A stretch of DNA of 64,000 bases from Paucilactobacillus oligofermentans DSM 15707 = LMG 22743 (GCF_001434315.1 NZ_AZFE01000032.1:248561-312560); one strand, 5' to 3'. Shown: positions 38,824-48,488, counted from the stretch's first letter. Notes: a model not told the origin generated them from the sequence alone. Numbers and translations are program-made.

Positions 38824-39753
38824 ATGAGTAAAGAATTAGTTTTTGGACATCAAAATCCCGATACAGATGCAATTGTTGCTGCAAAGGCATTTTCATACCT
38901 TCAAAATGAAATTGGCTATGATACTGAACCAGTTATGCTTGGTGAAGCTAATGCTGAAACTAAATTTGCTTTTAACCATTTTGGTGAAGAATTACCCCGT
39001 ATTATTACGACGGCAGCTGATGAAGTTAATTCAGTAATGTTAGTTGACCATAACGAAGCTCCACAAAGTGTAAGTGATATCGCTGATGTTGAAGTAACTC
39101 ATGTAGTTGATCATCACCGGATTGCTGATTTTGCAACAGCAGGTCCAGTTTGGTATACAGCTCGTCCTGTAGGATGTACAAGTACTATCATTCTAGATTT
39201 ATTTATTGAAAATGATATTGAAATTCCAGTTAAGTTGGCTGGATTGATGGCTTCCGCAATCATTTCTGACACGTTATTATTAAAGTCACCTACAACGACT
39301 GATTTTGATATTAATGCATTAGAAACACTTGCTAAGATTGCTAAGATTGATTCAGAAAATTATGGTCTTGATTTATTAAAGGCTGGTACCGATCTTGATA
39401 GTAAATCAGATTTACAATTAGTTGATGGTGATGCTAAAACATTTGAACTTGGTGGTAAGAAATTACGGATTGGACAAGTTAATACTGTTGACTTAGACGA
39501 CGTTTTTGCTCGTCGTGAAGCATTAGTTACAACCATGAAAGCTGAAATTAATAGTAACGGCTATGATATGTTCTTATTGCTAGCAACTAATATTTTAAAC
39601 AGTGATTCAAAATTATTAGCAGTTGGTGAACCTAAAGAAACTGTTGCTGCCGCATTTGGTAAAAAGTTTGATACAGATAATACAATGAGTCTTCCAGGAG
39701 TGGTATCACGTAAGAAACAAGTGGTGCCTCCATTGACCGATGCATTTGCATAA
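38824..39753 (+). CDS. ppaC: Manganese-dependent inorganic pyrophosphatase
   Basis: Hydrolyses pyrophosphate, driving biosynthesis forward. The 309-residue family II enzyme of the DHH superfamily has FGHQNPDTDAIVAAKAF (metal His/Asp), LVDHNE, VVDHHRI (DHH) and the C-terminal VVSRKKQVVPPL substrate loop. It follows the LysR gene and ends at a terminator. Confidence 0.97.
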   Translation: MSKELVFGHQNPDTDAIVAAKAFSYLQNEIGYDTEPVMLGEANAETKFAFNHFGEELPRIITTAADEVNSVMLVDHNEAPQSVSDIADVEVTHVVDHHRIADFATAGPVWYTARPVGCTSTIILDLFIENDIEIPVKLAGLMASAIISDTLLLKSPTTTDFDINALETLAKIAKIDSENYGLDLLKAGTDLDSKSDLQLVDGDAKTFELGGKKLRIGQVNTVDLDDVFARREALVTTMKAEINSNGYDMFLLLATNILNSDSKLLAVGEPKETVAAAFGKKFDTDNTMSLPGVVSRKKQVVPPLTDAFA

Positions 39754-39764
39754 ACTATAAATTT

Positions 39765-39795
39765 AGTACTCAGTTTAGTCTGAGTGCTTTTTTTA
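39765..39795 (+). terminator. Intrinsic terminator of ppaC
   Basis: AGTACTCAG pairs with CTGAGTGCT (one G-U pair) around a 6-base loop, followed by a run of T. Confidence 0.85.
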
Positions 39796-39892
39796 TGTCT
39801 ATATTAATTTAAGTATTAGTTTCATATGATTAATAAAAAGTGATAATTATGATAGAATATAGGCAGGATTTTATTAAAAGGAGGTACATCAA

Positions 39893-40411
39893 ATGGCTGA
39901 AGAAAAGGCAATATTTGCAGGTGGCTGTTTTTGGTGCATGGTTGAACCATTTGACTCGCAACCAGGAATCATAAAAGTTTTATCTGGATATACCGGAGGA
40001 CATACGATTAACCCAACGTATGAAGAAGTTAGTAGTAATAATACTGGCCATACTGAAGCAGTTGAGATTACTTTTGACCCAAAGTTAATTTCTTATCGTC
40101 AATTAGTTGAAATTTATTGGCAACAAACTGATCCAACTGACGCAATGGGACAATTTCAAGATCGTGGTGATAATTATCGTCCAGTTATTTTTGTTAATAA
40201 TGATCAACAAAAACAAATTGCGATTGAATCTAGACAAAATTTAATTGATAATAATCCATTTGATAGTGAAATTGTAACTACAATTGAAGATGCTAAACCA
40301 TTTTATGCAGCTGAAGATTATCACCAAGATTTTTATAAAAAGAGTCCAGAACGACATGCAATTACAGGTGCACAGCGTAAAGCATTTATTCATGATAATT
40401 GGAGTAAATAA
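39893..40411 (+). CDS. msrA: Peptide methionine sulfoxide reductase MsrA
   Basis: Repairs methionine-S-sulfoxide in proteins. The 172-residue enzyme has the catalytic [62 protein letters not shown] and AEDYHQDF. No MsrB domain is fused. AAGGAGGTACATCAA precedes the ATG. It may be co-transcribed with the TauE gene 23 bases later. Confidence 0.97.
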   Translation: MAEEKAIFAGGCFWCMVEPFDSQPGIIKVLSGYTGGHTINPTYEEVSSNNTGHTEAVEITFDPKLISYRQLVEIYWQQTDPTDAMGQFQDRGDNYRPVIFVNNDQQKQIAIESRQNLIDNNPFDSEIVTTIEDAKPFYAAEDYHQDFYKKSPERHAITGAQRKAFIHDNWSK

Positions 40412-40434
40412 GAGATAGGGAAGAGGAAGACGTT

Positions 40435-41286
40435 TTGGTTCAAACAGCTTTTATATTACTACTTGTAGGAATTGCTGCAGGTACACTAGGTTCTTTACTT
40501 GGAATTGGTGGTGGAATGATTGTTACCCCAGTTTTAACAGTTTTTATGGGATTACCAATTCAATATGCGATTGGTGCAAGTATTATTGCGGTCATTGCAA
40601 CCAGTTCTGGTGCAACGATTGCTTATTTACGTGATGATTTAATTAATTTACGGGTAGCAATGTTTTTAGAAATTGCAACTACTGTAGGAGCAATTAGTGG
40701 TGCTTTAATTGCGGGAATTATTCATCCATTATGGTTAGAAACTATTTTCGGACTATTCTTACTATATCAATGTTTTAATATGGTTAAAAAATTACGAGGC
40801 AAAGGTAAAAAAGCGGATGCTACAAATGTGCAACCAGATGTTTTATCAACGCAACTAAAATTAAATGGTTCATATCATGATAAAGTTACGATGGAAAAAG
40901 TTGATTACGAAGTAACCCATGTTAAAGGTGGCTTTGCAATGATGTATGGAGCTGGTTTAGCTAGTGGATTACTTGGAATTGGTAGCGGTGTTTTTAAAGT
41001 GATTGCGATGGATTCAATTATGGAAATGCCACTTAAACCGTCAAGTGCTACTAGTAACCTAATGATGGGTGTTACCGCTGCAGCAAGTGCTACCGTTTAT
41101 TTTTTCAATGGAGCAATTAAGCCTGAAATTGCCGCACCTTTAGCCATTGGAATTTTAATGGGGGCCGCAATTGGAACCCGGATTATGCCTAGAATCCAGT
41201 CTCGAATGTTACGAATGATTTTTGTTCCGATTTTATTAATTATGGGAATTCAAATGTTTCTTAAAGGATTCGGGGTGGGCTTCTAA
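40435..41286 (+). CDS. TauE/SafE family membrane transporter
   Basis: The 283-residue protein has about eight membrane segments in two related halves, each with a glycine-rich motif (LGSLLGIGGGMIVTP and SGLLGIGSGVFKV), as in the sulfite/organosulfur exporter family. The substrate is unknown. The start is TTG, with AAGAGGAAG upstream. It is paired with a DUF1634 protein, a common companion of this family. Confidence 0.88.
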   Translation: MVQTAFILLLVGIAAGTLGSLLGIGGGMIVTPVLTVFMGLPIQYAIGASIIAVIATSSGATIAYLRDDLINLRVAMFLEIATTVGAISGALIAGIIHPLWLETIFGLFLLYQCFNMVKKLRGKGKKADATNVQPDVLSTQLKLNGSYHDKVTMEKVDYEVTHVKGGFAMMYGAGLASGLLGIGSGVFKVIAMDSIMEMPLKPSSATSNLMMGVTAAASATVYFFNGAIKPEIAAPLAIGILMGAAIGTRIMPRIQSRMLRMIFVPILLIMGIQMFLKGFGVGF

Positions 41287-41669
41287 TGAAAAATTCAGGT
41301 GAAGAAATAAAAAAAGCAGAAATGCAAAAAGTAGAAATTATTATTGGTAAAGTAATGCAGGTTGGTGTTTTTGTTGCAGCAACCGTAATGATTATTGGTA
41401 TTTTAATATTATTTGTTTCAGGTAATTCTGGTTATGAAGGTAATGTTCATCCACATGACTTTAATTCGATCATCTCTGGTGTATTATCACTAAAATCATA
41501 TGCAATTATTATGAGTGGCTTGTTCCTTTTGATTCTTACACCGGTCCTTCGAGTTGTTGTTTCGATATATGCCTTTGTTGTTGCTGGAGATAAGTTATAT
41601 GTATGGATTACAACTGCAGTACTAATTATTCTTATAATTGCAATGGTAATTGGTATGTATGGTATCTAA
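41286..41669 (+). CDS. DUF1634 membrane protein
   Basis: The 127-residue protein has three membrane helices (about 20-43, 69-89 and 101-124) and the pattern GKVMQVGVFVAATVMIIGI and LTPVLRVVVSIYAF typical of DUF1634. The ATG shares one base with the TauE stop, so the two are translationally coupled and probably form a complex. Function unknown. Confidence 0.85.
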   Translation: MKNSGEEIKKAEMQKVEIIIGKVMQVGVFVAATVMIIGILILFVSGNSGYEGNVHPHDFNSIISGVLSLKSYAIIMSGLFLLILTPVLRVVVSIYAFVVAGDKLYVWITTAVLIILIIAMVIGMYGI

Positions 41670-41692
41670 TCAAATTAAAAGGAGTCTTAATA

Positions 41693-42526
41693 ATGGAAAA
41701 TTCAATTAAGTTAAGTGATGGTAGTCTAATTCCACGAGTAGGTTTTGGAACATATTTATTAAATGGTTATACTGGTGTCAACGCAATTAGTAGTGCTTTA
41801 AATAATGGATACCGTTTTTTAGATTCTGCATTTAATTATGATAATGAAGCCGTGGTTGGCGAAGCGATTCGCCGAAGTGATGTGTCTAGAGATGAAATAA
41901 CAGTTCTATCAAAGCTACCAGGACGATTTCACAAGTATGAACAGGCAATCCAAGCAATTCAAGAATCAGTGTTACGTACAGGTTTAGATTACATTGACCT
42001 ATATTTGATTCATTGGCCAAATCCAAATCAGAAACTTTACGTAGAGGCATGGCAAGCCTTAATTGATGCTCAAAAATTTGGTTTAGTTAAATCGATTGGG
42101 GTATCGAATTTTTTACCAGAACATTTAGAGAAATTAGAGTTAGAAACTGGAATTTTACCAGTTGTAAATGAAATTGAACTACAACCATATTTTAATAATA
42201 GTGATTTAAGAAATTATAATGCTAGCAAAGGAATTATCACCATTGATTGGAGTCCATTGGGACGAGCTAATGAAATGTTAAAAGATCAAACAATTGGAAC
42301 GATTGCAGCAGCACATAACAAAACGATTGCCCAAGTAATCTTACGTTGGGAACTACAGCTTGATACAATTACCGTTCCTAAGGCAACTAGCCAATCACGT
42401 CAATTGGAAAATCTAAATGTTTTTGATTTCGAATTAACTCCAGCAGAAATGCAAACTATTAATACATTAACAAGAGCCGATGGTCGAACATCAAATCAGG
42501 ATCCAGCTGTACATGAAGAATTTTAA
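41693..42526 (+). CDS. Aldo/keto reductase
   Basis: The 277-residue NADPH-dependent oxidoreductase has the complete catalytic tetrad: Asp and Tyr in FLDSAFNYDNE, Lys in VLSKLPG and His in YLIHWPNP; the nucleotide-binding part is TVPKATSQSRQ. AAAAGGAG at 41676-41683 sets the start; the frame upstream belongs to DUF1634 read differently. The substrate is not predictable. The LacI-type gene follows after 27 bases. Confidence 0.9.
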   Translation: MENSIKLSDGSLIPRVGFGTYLLNGYTGVNAISSALNNGYRFLDSAFNYDNEAVVGEAIRRSDVSRDEITVLSKLPGRFHKYEQAIQAIQESVLRTGLDYIDLYLIHWPNPNQKLYVEAWQALIDAQKFGLVKSIGVSNFLPEHLEKLELETGILPVVNEIELQPYFNNSDLRNYNASKGIITIDWSPLGRANEMLKDQTIGTIAAAHNKTIAQVILRWELQLDTITVPKATSQSRQLENLNVFDFELTPAEMQTINTLTRADGRTSNQDPAVHEEF

Positions 42527-42553
42527 TGAGCAGTGTGGCGAAAAAGGGTAAAC

Positions 42554-43531
42554 ATGATAACAATTCAAGATATTGCTAATAAAGCTGGCGTTTCAATTTC
42601 TACCGTTTCTCGGGCATTAGACAATTCAACGCGAATTAGTTTAGTTACTCGGAAGCGAATTCAAGCTTTAGCTCAAGATATGGGTTATACACCTAATTTT
42701 GCGGCAAAAAATTTAATGGCTGATGAAAGTAATACAGTCGGTGTTGTTTTCCAACCACAAAATAGTAAAATTTCGGGTAATGATTTTGTGTTGCATGAAT
42801 TATTTGGCATTAATCAACAACTACAATCATTTAATTATTTGTTAGCAACGGCAACGGGAAATTCATGGGGTGAAGTTTTTGAGTCAGTTAAAACCATGGT
42901 TCAAGCTGGTAAAGTTCGACGGTTTATTTTACTATATACCACAGAACATGATCCAATTACTCAACTGTTAAAGGAATTTAAGGCAAGAGTAGTAGTCACT
43001 GGTGAACCACAAGCTAACACGCAAACCTTATACGTGGACAATGATAATTTTAATGCCAGTAAACAAGCGACGGAGTTAATAACAAACCATTTTAAATTAA
43101 ACCATCCGATTTTCATTCGTACGCAGGGTAATTGGTTATTTGAAGATAATCGTGAATTAGGATTTAAGTCAGTTTGGCCAACCGCGCAAGTACTAAAATT
43201 ATCAGAATCATTTTCTGATCAAAAACAGCAATTAAAAGAATACTTTGAACAACATCCTGAAGTTGATGGCATTGTGGCAAGTGATGATAAGATTGCTTTG
43301 TTAGCCCAATTGCAAGGAGAGATGTATTTAAAATCTCACCCGCAACTACCAACAATTGGGTTTAACGCCTCCGAATATGTACAATTAAGTAAAGCAAATT
43401 TTTATTCGGTTGATGTTCAGCCTGATATTTTAGGGGTTGAATCAGTCAAATTATTATTCAATGATAAATGTAGTGATAGTAATTTAAATAATATTATGGT
43501 GCCATATAAACTACCTAAAATAAATAATTAA
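42554..43531 (+). CDS. malR: LacI-family regulator of the maltose genes (MalR-like)
   Basis: The 325-residue protein has the LacI helix-turn-helix (ITIQDIANKAGVSISTVSRA) and hinge (MGYTPNFAAKNL), then a sugar-binding-type effector domain. AAAAAGGG and domain alignment favour the ATG at 42554 over an upstream GTG. A perfect 20-bp palindrome with the central CG usual for this family lies 70 bases downstream, in front of the maltose transporter, so it probably represses that cassette. The gene name is by context. Confidence 0.85.
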   Translation: MITIQDIANKAGVSISTVSRALDNSTRISLVTRKRIQALAQDMGYTPNFAAKNLMADESNTVGVVFQPQNSKISGNDFVLHELFGINQQLQSFNYLLATATGNSWGEVFESVKTMVQAGKVRRFILLYTTEHDPITQLLKEFKARVVVTGEPQANTQTLYVDNDNFNASKQATELITNHFKLNHPIFIRTQGNWLFEDNRELGFKSVWPTAQVLKLSESFSDQKQQLKEYFEQHPEVDGIVASDDKIALLAQLQGEMYLKSHPQLPTIGFNASEYVQLSKANFYSVDVQPDILGVESVKLLFNDKCSDSNLNNIMVPYKLPKINN

Positions 43532-43541
43532 AGTATTATGT

Positions 43542-43581
43542 AAGGTTTAAGAGAAATGTTTGATGTCTCTTAAACTTTTTT
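43542..43581 (+). terminator. Intrinsic terminator after malR
   Basis: GTTTAAGAGA (43545-43554) pairs with TCTCTTAAAC (43566-43575), extended by AAG/TTT, with a T run at 43576-43581. It separates malR from the maltose operon promoter. Confidence 0.85.
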
Positions 43582-43600
43582 AATACAAATAAAAAGTTTT

Positions 43601-43661
43601 TTGCGCAAGCGCTTGCGCAATTAAAAAAAGTAGGTTATCCTTATTTCTGTAATCGGTTACA
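43601..43661 (+). promoter_or_regulatory. Maltose operon promoter with LacI-type operators
   Basis: TTGCGCAAGCGCTTGCGCAA at 43601-43620 is a perfect 20-bp palindrome with a central CG, the form bound by LacI-family dimers. It covers a candidate -35 (TTGCGC, 43613-43618), with a TATCCT -10 17 bases on (43636-43641). A second, imperfect CG-centred palindrome, TGTAATCGGTTACA (43648-43661), follows and could bind the same regulator or CcpA. Confidence 0.75.
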
Positions 43662-43700
43662 TAAATATATTAGTTTATTACTCAAGAAGGAGTCGAACTC

Positions 43701-45062
43701 ATGGATGAAACAAAGAAAAAAAAGGGTATAGGTTTACCTGATTTACCCAAAAGTACAATTTGGATGTTAAGTATTGGTTTTTTGGGTGTTCAAATGGCGT
43801 TCTCACTGCAATCATCACAAATGTCACGAATTTTTCAAACTTTAGGTGCTGATCCAACTAAACTTGGATTCTTCTTTATTTTGCCACCATTGGCTGGATT
43901 GTTTGTTCAACCATTAGTTGGGTATTATTCAGATAGAACTTGGTCAAAGCGATTTGGACGACGTATGCCATATCTTCTAATTGGGGCAATTGTTTCGGTT
44001 ATTGTTATGATTTTATTGCCTAATTCTGGTAGTTTTGGTTTTTCAACGTTTGCAGCACTTTGGTTTGGTGCTATTACTATTCTATTTATGGATTTGAGTT
44101 CAAATGTTGCTATGCAGCCATTCAAGATGGTAGTTGGAGATATGGTTAATGAAAAGCAAAAATCATATGCTTATTCAATTCAATCATTCTTATCAAATAC
44201 TGGTTCAGTGCTGGCAACAATTTTCCCATACTTTTTGACAACAATTGGGGTTGCTAACATAGCTAATAAAGGTCAATTACCAGCATCTGTTATTATTTCA
44301 TTTTATGTAGGTGCAATTGTTTTAGTTATTTTCTCATTAATTTCTGTATTCTCTGTACATGAATATGATGATGCAACTTATGCACTTTATCATGGCGTTG
44401 CGTTAAATGATACAAGTGAACCACATGTAGGAATCTTTAGTTTGTTAAAACGTGCACCAAAGACATTTTGGATGGTTGCGTTGACACAATTCTTCTGCTG
44501 GATGGCTTTCCAATATCTTTGGACTTACGGAACAGGTACAGTTGCTGAAAATATCTATCACACAACTAACGCAGCTTCACAGGCATTCCAAGATGGTGGT
44601 AACTGGTATGGTGTTATGTCTGCTGTTTATGCTATTTCTGCCGTTGTTTGGTCATTAGTACTATCAAAAATTCCAGCTAACCATAATAAACTTGGTTATG
44701 CATTATCATTATTCGTTGGGGCTTTTGGATTTATCTCAGTGTTCTTTGTTACAAATAAATGGGTCTTAGTATTCTCATTCATTTTAATTGGTATTTCATG
44801 GGCAGGTATGATGGCTTATCCATTTATTATGGTTACTAATTCATTAAATGGTGATCATATGGGAACTTATCTTGGACTATTCAATGGATCGATTTGTTTA
44901 CCACAAATTGTTGCCTCAGTTGCATCATTTGCAATTTACCCATTATTAGGTTCAGAAATGAAGTCAATGATTCTATTAGCTGGTATTTTAATGCTTATTG
45001 GTGCAATTTCAGTTTTTGCAATTAAAGAAATTGATGGTGTAAATGCTAATGTAGCAGATTAA
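43701..45062 (+). CDS. malT: Maltose MFS transporter (SLC45/sugar:H+ symporter type)
   Basis: The 453-residue protein has about 12 membrane segments and the pattern PPLAGLFVQPLVGYYSDRTW followed by SKRFGRRMPYLLIG, typical of the sucrose/maltose proton symporters of lactobacilli. It imports maltose without phosphorylation, suiting the intracellular phosphorylase encoded next. AAGGAGTCG precedes the ATG. Gene name by context. Confidence 0.9.
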   Translation: MDETKKKKGIGLPDLPKSTIWMLSIGFLGVQMAFSLQSSQMSRIFQTLGADPTKLGFFFILPPLAGLFVQPLVGYYSDRTWSKRFGRRMPYLLIGAIVSVIVMILLPNSGSFGFSTFAALWFGAITILFMDLSSNVAMQPFKMVVGDMVNEKQKSYAYSIQSFLSNTGSVLATIFPYFLTTIGVANIANKGQLPASVIISFYVGAIVLVIFSLISVFSVHEYDDATYALYHGVALNDTSEPHVGIFSLLKRAPKTFWMVALTQFFCWMAFQYLWTYGTGTVAENIYHTTNAASQAFQDGGNWYGVMSAVYAISAVVWSLVLSKIPANHNKLGYALSLFVGAFGFISVFFVTNKWVLVFSFILIGISWAGMMAYPFIMVTNSLNGDHMGTYLGLFNGSICLPQIVASVASFAIYPLLGSEMKSMILLAGILMLIGAISVFAIKEIDGVNANVAD

Positions 45063-45088
45063 TCTTTATTGATTAAAGGAGAAATTAT

Positions 45089-47344
45089 ATGAAACGAACT
45101 TTTGAAGTTAATCCGTGGACACTTACAACTCACGACTTAAATCCAACTGATAAGCGATTGCAAGAATCAATTACATCACTTGGTAATGAATATATGGGTA
45201 TGCGAGGAATGTTTGAAGAACAATATTCTGGTGATACGCATCAAGGAATTTACGTTGGGGGAGTTTGGTTTCCAGATAAAACACGAGTTGGTTGGTGGAA
45301 AAATGGTTATCCATTGTATTTTGGAAAGGCCATTAATGCTTTAAACTTTATGAAAGCTAATATTTATGTTGATGGTAAACAAATTGATTTAGCTGTTACG
45401 AAGCCAGATGATTTTGAAATTTCATTAGACATGCAAAAAGGAACTTTAAAACGAACATTTAGTATTTATGGTGTGAAATTTATTGTTACCCGTCTAATTT
45501 CAGCAGCTACAAAAGAATTGGCTGATCTATACTATGAAATTTCATCAACCGATGGCAATGCTCATAGCGTTAAATATGATGCGTCAATTGATGCTAATGT
45601 CGTTAATGAAGATTCAAACTACGATGAAAAATTTTGGCAAGTATTGAGTAATGATACGGAAAGTGATTCCTCATACGTAAGTACTCAAACAATTCCAAAT
45701 GATTTTGGCGTTCCACAATTTACAGTAGTTGCTCGACAAGGATTTGTTGGTGGTAATAAAACCAATCAAACAAAAACTGATGATCAAGTAACGGATACTT
45801 TTGAAATTAAAGTAACAACAAACAAAGTATCAACCTTTGAAAAACGTGTTATTGTAACTACTTCGCGTGATTATGATAGTAATGAAGCTACTATTGATGC
45901 AAGTTCAAAACTTCTATCACAAATAGCTAGTGCTAACTATCAGGATATTTATGCAGCTCACATAGCTGAATGGGGTAAACGTTGGGAAAAAGCTGACGTC
46001 CAAATTGAGGGTGACGACGCTGCTCAACAAGGAATTCGATTTAATTTATTCCATTTATTCTCAACTTACTATGGTAATGATCCTCGACTTAACATTGGTC
46101 CAAAAGGATTTACCGGTGAAAAGTATGGTGGGGCAACTTATTGGGATACTGAAGCTTTTGCAATTCCAGTGTATCTAGGTGTTGCAGATCCTAAAGTAAC
46201 ACGCTCGTTACTACAGTATCGTTTTGAACAATTAGATGGGGCTAAACATAATGCTAAACAACAAGATTTAGCTGGTGCTCTCTATCCAATGGTTACTTTT
46301 GATGGAATTGAATCGCATAATGAATGGGAAATAACGTTTGAAGAAATTCATCGTAACTCAACTATTGCATATGCAATTTATAATTATACTAACATCACTG
46401 GTGATCGTGATTGGATCGAAGGTGATGGTGCTCAGGTACTCTATAACATTGCTCGTTTTTGGGCAGATCGTGTTCACTACTCAGCTCGTAAAGATAAGTT
46501 TATGATTCATGGTGTGACGGGCCCTAACGAGTATGAAAATAATGTAAATAATAATTTTTATACAAACTGGATGGCTAAATGGGTATTACAATACTCTATT
46601 GATAATTACCCAACCGTTAACGATGACGAAAAAGGTAAGCTAGGAATTACACCTGATGAGTTAACTCATTGGCAAGAAATTGCTAATAAGATGTATTTGC
46701 CACAAGCTGATGTTGAAATTAATGGTGAAATAAAACATATTTTTGAACAAAACGATACATTCTTAGATAAAGAATTAATTCCAGCCGCTGATTTGGATCC
46801 AAAAATTCGTCCAATTAATCAACACTGGTCGTGGGATCGAATTTTACGTTCACCTTATATCAAGCAATCTGATACGTTGCATGCCATGTTCTACTTCCCA
46901 GATGCATTCACGGAAGAAGAAAAGCGAAACAACTTTGAATTTTACGAACCATTAACAGTACATGAATCTTCACTATCTCCTTCAGTGCATTCAATTTTAG
47001 CCGCTGATTTGAAGATGGAAGATAAAGCAGTTGAAATGTATGAACGAGCTGCTCGTCTTGATTTAGATAATTATAATAATGATACTGCAGATGGATTGCA
47101 TATCACTGCAATGACAGGATCTTGGTTATCAATTGTTCAAGGATTTGCTGGTATGAGAGTTCGAGATGGTAAACTGCATTTAGCCCCATTTTTACCATCG
47201 AAGTGGACAGAATACTCATTCCGCTTGGTATTCCGTGGACATGTACTTGAAGTTCATGTCAATCAAAAGGGAACAGAAATTGAATTGATTTCTGGTGATT
47301 CATTAGTAATTGACTTGAATGGTACGGATCAAAAATTAGATTAA
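45089..47344 (+). CDS. mapA: Maltose phosphorylase (GH65)
   Basis: Splits maltose with inorganic phosphate into glucose and beta-glucose-1-phosphate in the cytosol, saving one ATP. The 751-residue enzyme has the GH65 layout: N-terminal beta-sandwich, (alpha/alpha)6 barrel with catalytic Glu in HGVTGPNEYENNVNNNFY, the substrate/phosphate region HESSLSPSVHSI, and a C-terminal beta-sheet domain. AAAGGAG precedes the ATG. Specificity for maltose over kojibiose or trehalose is inferred from context. Confidence 0.95.
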   Translation: MKRTFEVNPWTLTTHDLNPTDKRLQESITSLGNEYMGMRGMFEEQYSGDTHQGIYVGGVWFPDKTRVGWWKNGYPLYFGKAINALNFMKANIYVDGKQIDLAVTKPDDFEISLDMQKGTLKRTFSIYGVKFIVTRLISAATKELADLYYEISSTDGNAHSVKYDASIDANVVNEDSNYDEKFWQVLSNDTESDSSYVSTQTIPNDFGVPQFTVVARQGFVGGNKTNQTKTDDQVTDTFEIKVTTNKVSTFEKRVIVTTSRDYDSNEATIDASSKLLSQIASANYQDIYAAHIAEWGKRWEKADVQIEGDDAAQQGIRFNLFHLFSTYYGNDPRLNIGPKGFTGEKYGGATYWDTEAFAIPVYLGVADPKVTRSLLQYRFEQLDGAKHNAKQQDLAGALYPMVTFDGIESHNEWEITFEEIHRNSTIAYAIYNYTNITGDRDWIEGDGAQVLYNIARFWADRVHYSARKDKFMIHGVTGPNEYENNVNNNFYTNWMAKWVLQYSIDNYPTVNDDEKGKLGITPDELTHWQEIANKMYLPQADVEINGEIKHIFEQNDTFLDKELIPAADLDPKIRPINQHWSWDRILRSPYIKQSDTLHAMFYFPDAFTEEEKRNNFEFYEPLTVHESSLSPSVHSILAADLKMEDKAVEMYERAARLDLDNYNNDTADGLHITAMTGSWLSIVQGFAGMRVRDGKLHLAPFLPSKWTEYSFRLVFRGHVLEVHVNQKGTEIELISGDSLVIDLNGTDQKLD

Positions 47345-47349
47345 TTAAA

Positions 47350-47381
47350 AATAGCGGACGCCGCATTTGGTGGCCGCTATT
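47350..47381 (+). repeat. Hairpin between mapA and pgmB
   Basis: AATAGCGG (47350-47357) pairs with CCGCTATT (47374-47381), with further GC pairs inside. No T run follows, so it is more likely an mRNA-stabilising or processing element than a terminator. Confidence 0.55.
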
Positions 47382-47466
47382 GTAATTGAAAAGTTATAAG
47401 AGACTAGTTGATTAGAAGATTACTGAATAGGGAACAGTAATAATAAAAAGGAAGAAGGACATAGTA

Positions 47467-48141
47467 ATGACTAAATTTAGTGATATTAAAGGCTTTGCAT
47501 TTGATTTAGATGGTGTAATTGCAGATACAGCCAGATTTCATGGACAAGCTTGGCATCAAACTGCTGATGAAGTTGGAACAACATGGACTGAAGAACTTGC
47601 AGAATCATTAAAGGGAATTAGTCGCATGGACTCGTTACAATTAATTTTGGATCATGGTGATCATGCAGATTCATTTAGCGAGAAAGATAAAGAACTATTA
47701 GCTACTAAAAAGAATCTAAATTATCAAAAATTAATTGAAACATTAACACCTGAAGATATTTTGCCAGGTATGTTAGAATTTATCCGTTCAGCTGATGATA
47801 ATGGTTATAAAATGTCGATTGCATCAGCATCAAAAAATGCACCTTTAATTTTGAAACAATTAGGATTAACCGAATATTTTGTTGGTATTGTTGATCCTGC
47901 AACATTACATGCAGGTAAACCAGATCCTGAAATCTTTGTTAGAGCAGCAGAAGTTTTAGGTTTAGCACCAACTGCAGTAATTGGGTTAGAAGATTCGTCA
48001 GCTGGAATTGATTCTATTAATGGTGCTGGTCAAGTATCACTTGGAATTGGTGATGATAAAGTATTAAGCAAAGCAACATTAAACTTTAAGCAAACCAGCT
48101 TAGTTACGTTGGAAAATATTAAGAATAAGATGACTAATTAA
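47467..48141 (+). CDS. pgmB: Beta-phosphoglucomutase
   Basis: Converts the beta-glucose-1-phosphate made by maltose phosphorylase into glucose-6-phosphate. The 224-residue HAD-family enzyme has FAFDLDGVIADTARFHGQAW (nucleophile Asp and acid/base Asp), SIASASKNAP and the Mg site VIGLEDSSAGIDSI. It completes the malT-mapA-pgmB pathway. GGAAGAAGGA precedes the ATG. Confidence 0.96.
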   Translation: MTKFSDIKGFAFDLDGVIADTARFHGQAWHQTADEVGTTWTEELAESLKGISRMDSLQLILDHGDHADSFSEKDKELLATKKNLNYQKLIETLTPEDILPGMLEFIRSADDNGYKMSIASASKNAPLILKQLGLTEYFVGIVDPATLHAGKPDPEIFVRAAEVLGLAPTAVIGLEDSSAGIDSINGAGQVSLGIGDDKVLSKATLNFKQTSLVTLENIKNKMTN

Positions 48142-48142
48142 G

Positions 48143-48184
48143 AAAAGGTATCATAGTATATAACAATATTATGATACCTTTTTT
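48143..48184 (+). terminator. Intrinsic terminator of the maltose operon
   Basis: A 13-bp perfect stem AAAAGGTATCATA/TATGATACCTTTT (48143-48155 with 48170-48182) with a T run. Confidence 0.92.
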
Positions 48185-48277
48185 AATTTGTATAAATTTA
48201 CATTTTATTTATATTTATTAAATTAAATAATGAAAAATGACATGTAATCTAAACAAGGATTAATCTTATATACTAAT

Positions 48278-48418
48278 GTGACAAAATATCAAGGTATTAC
48301 TAATTTAACTGGATTATGACTAGGGGAGACTGATAAATTTGTTGATGAGATAGAAAAAGTAAAAATTCAAGTTGATTTCGTTATCCCACGTGACAATACA
48401 GTGTCTAATTTACTTTAA
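48278..48418 (+). pseudogene. Possible gene remnant in the intergenic region
   Basis: A 47-codon frame from GTG 48278 to TAA 48418, broken by one TGA (48317-48319), reads MTKYQGITNLTGL then LGETDKFVDEIEKVKIQVDF and on to SNLL. I do not recognise it. It could be the decayed end of a gene lost near the surface-protein gene, or chance. The rest of 48185-48488 holds nothing I can support. Confidence 0.25.
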
Positions 48419-48488
48419 ATAATATCAATATAATAATCCTTAATGTAATTCTCTAATGATAGCTAAGTTGAAATCTATTTTTAGCTTC

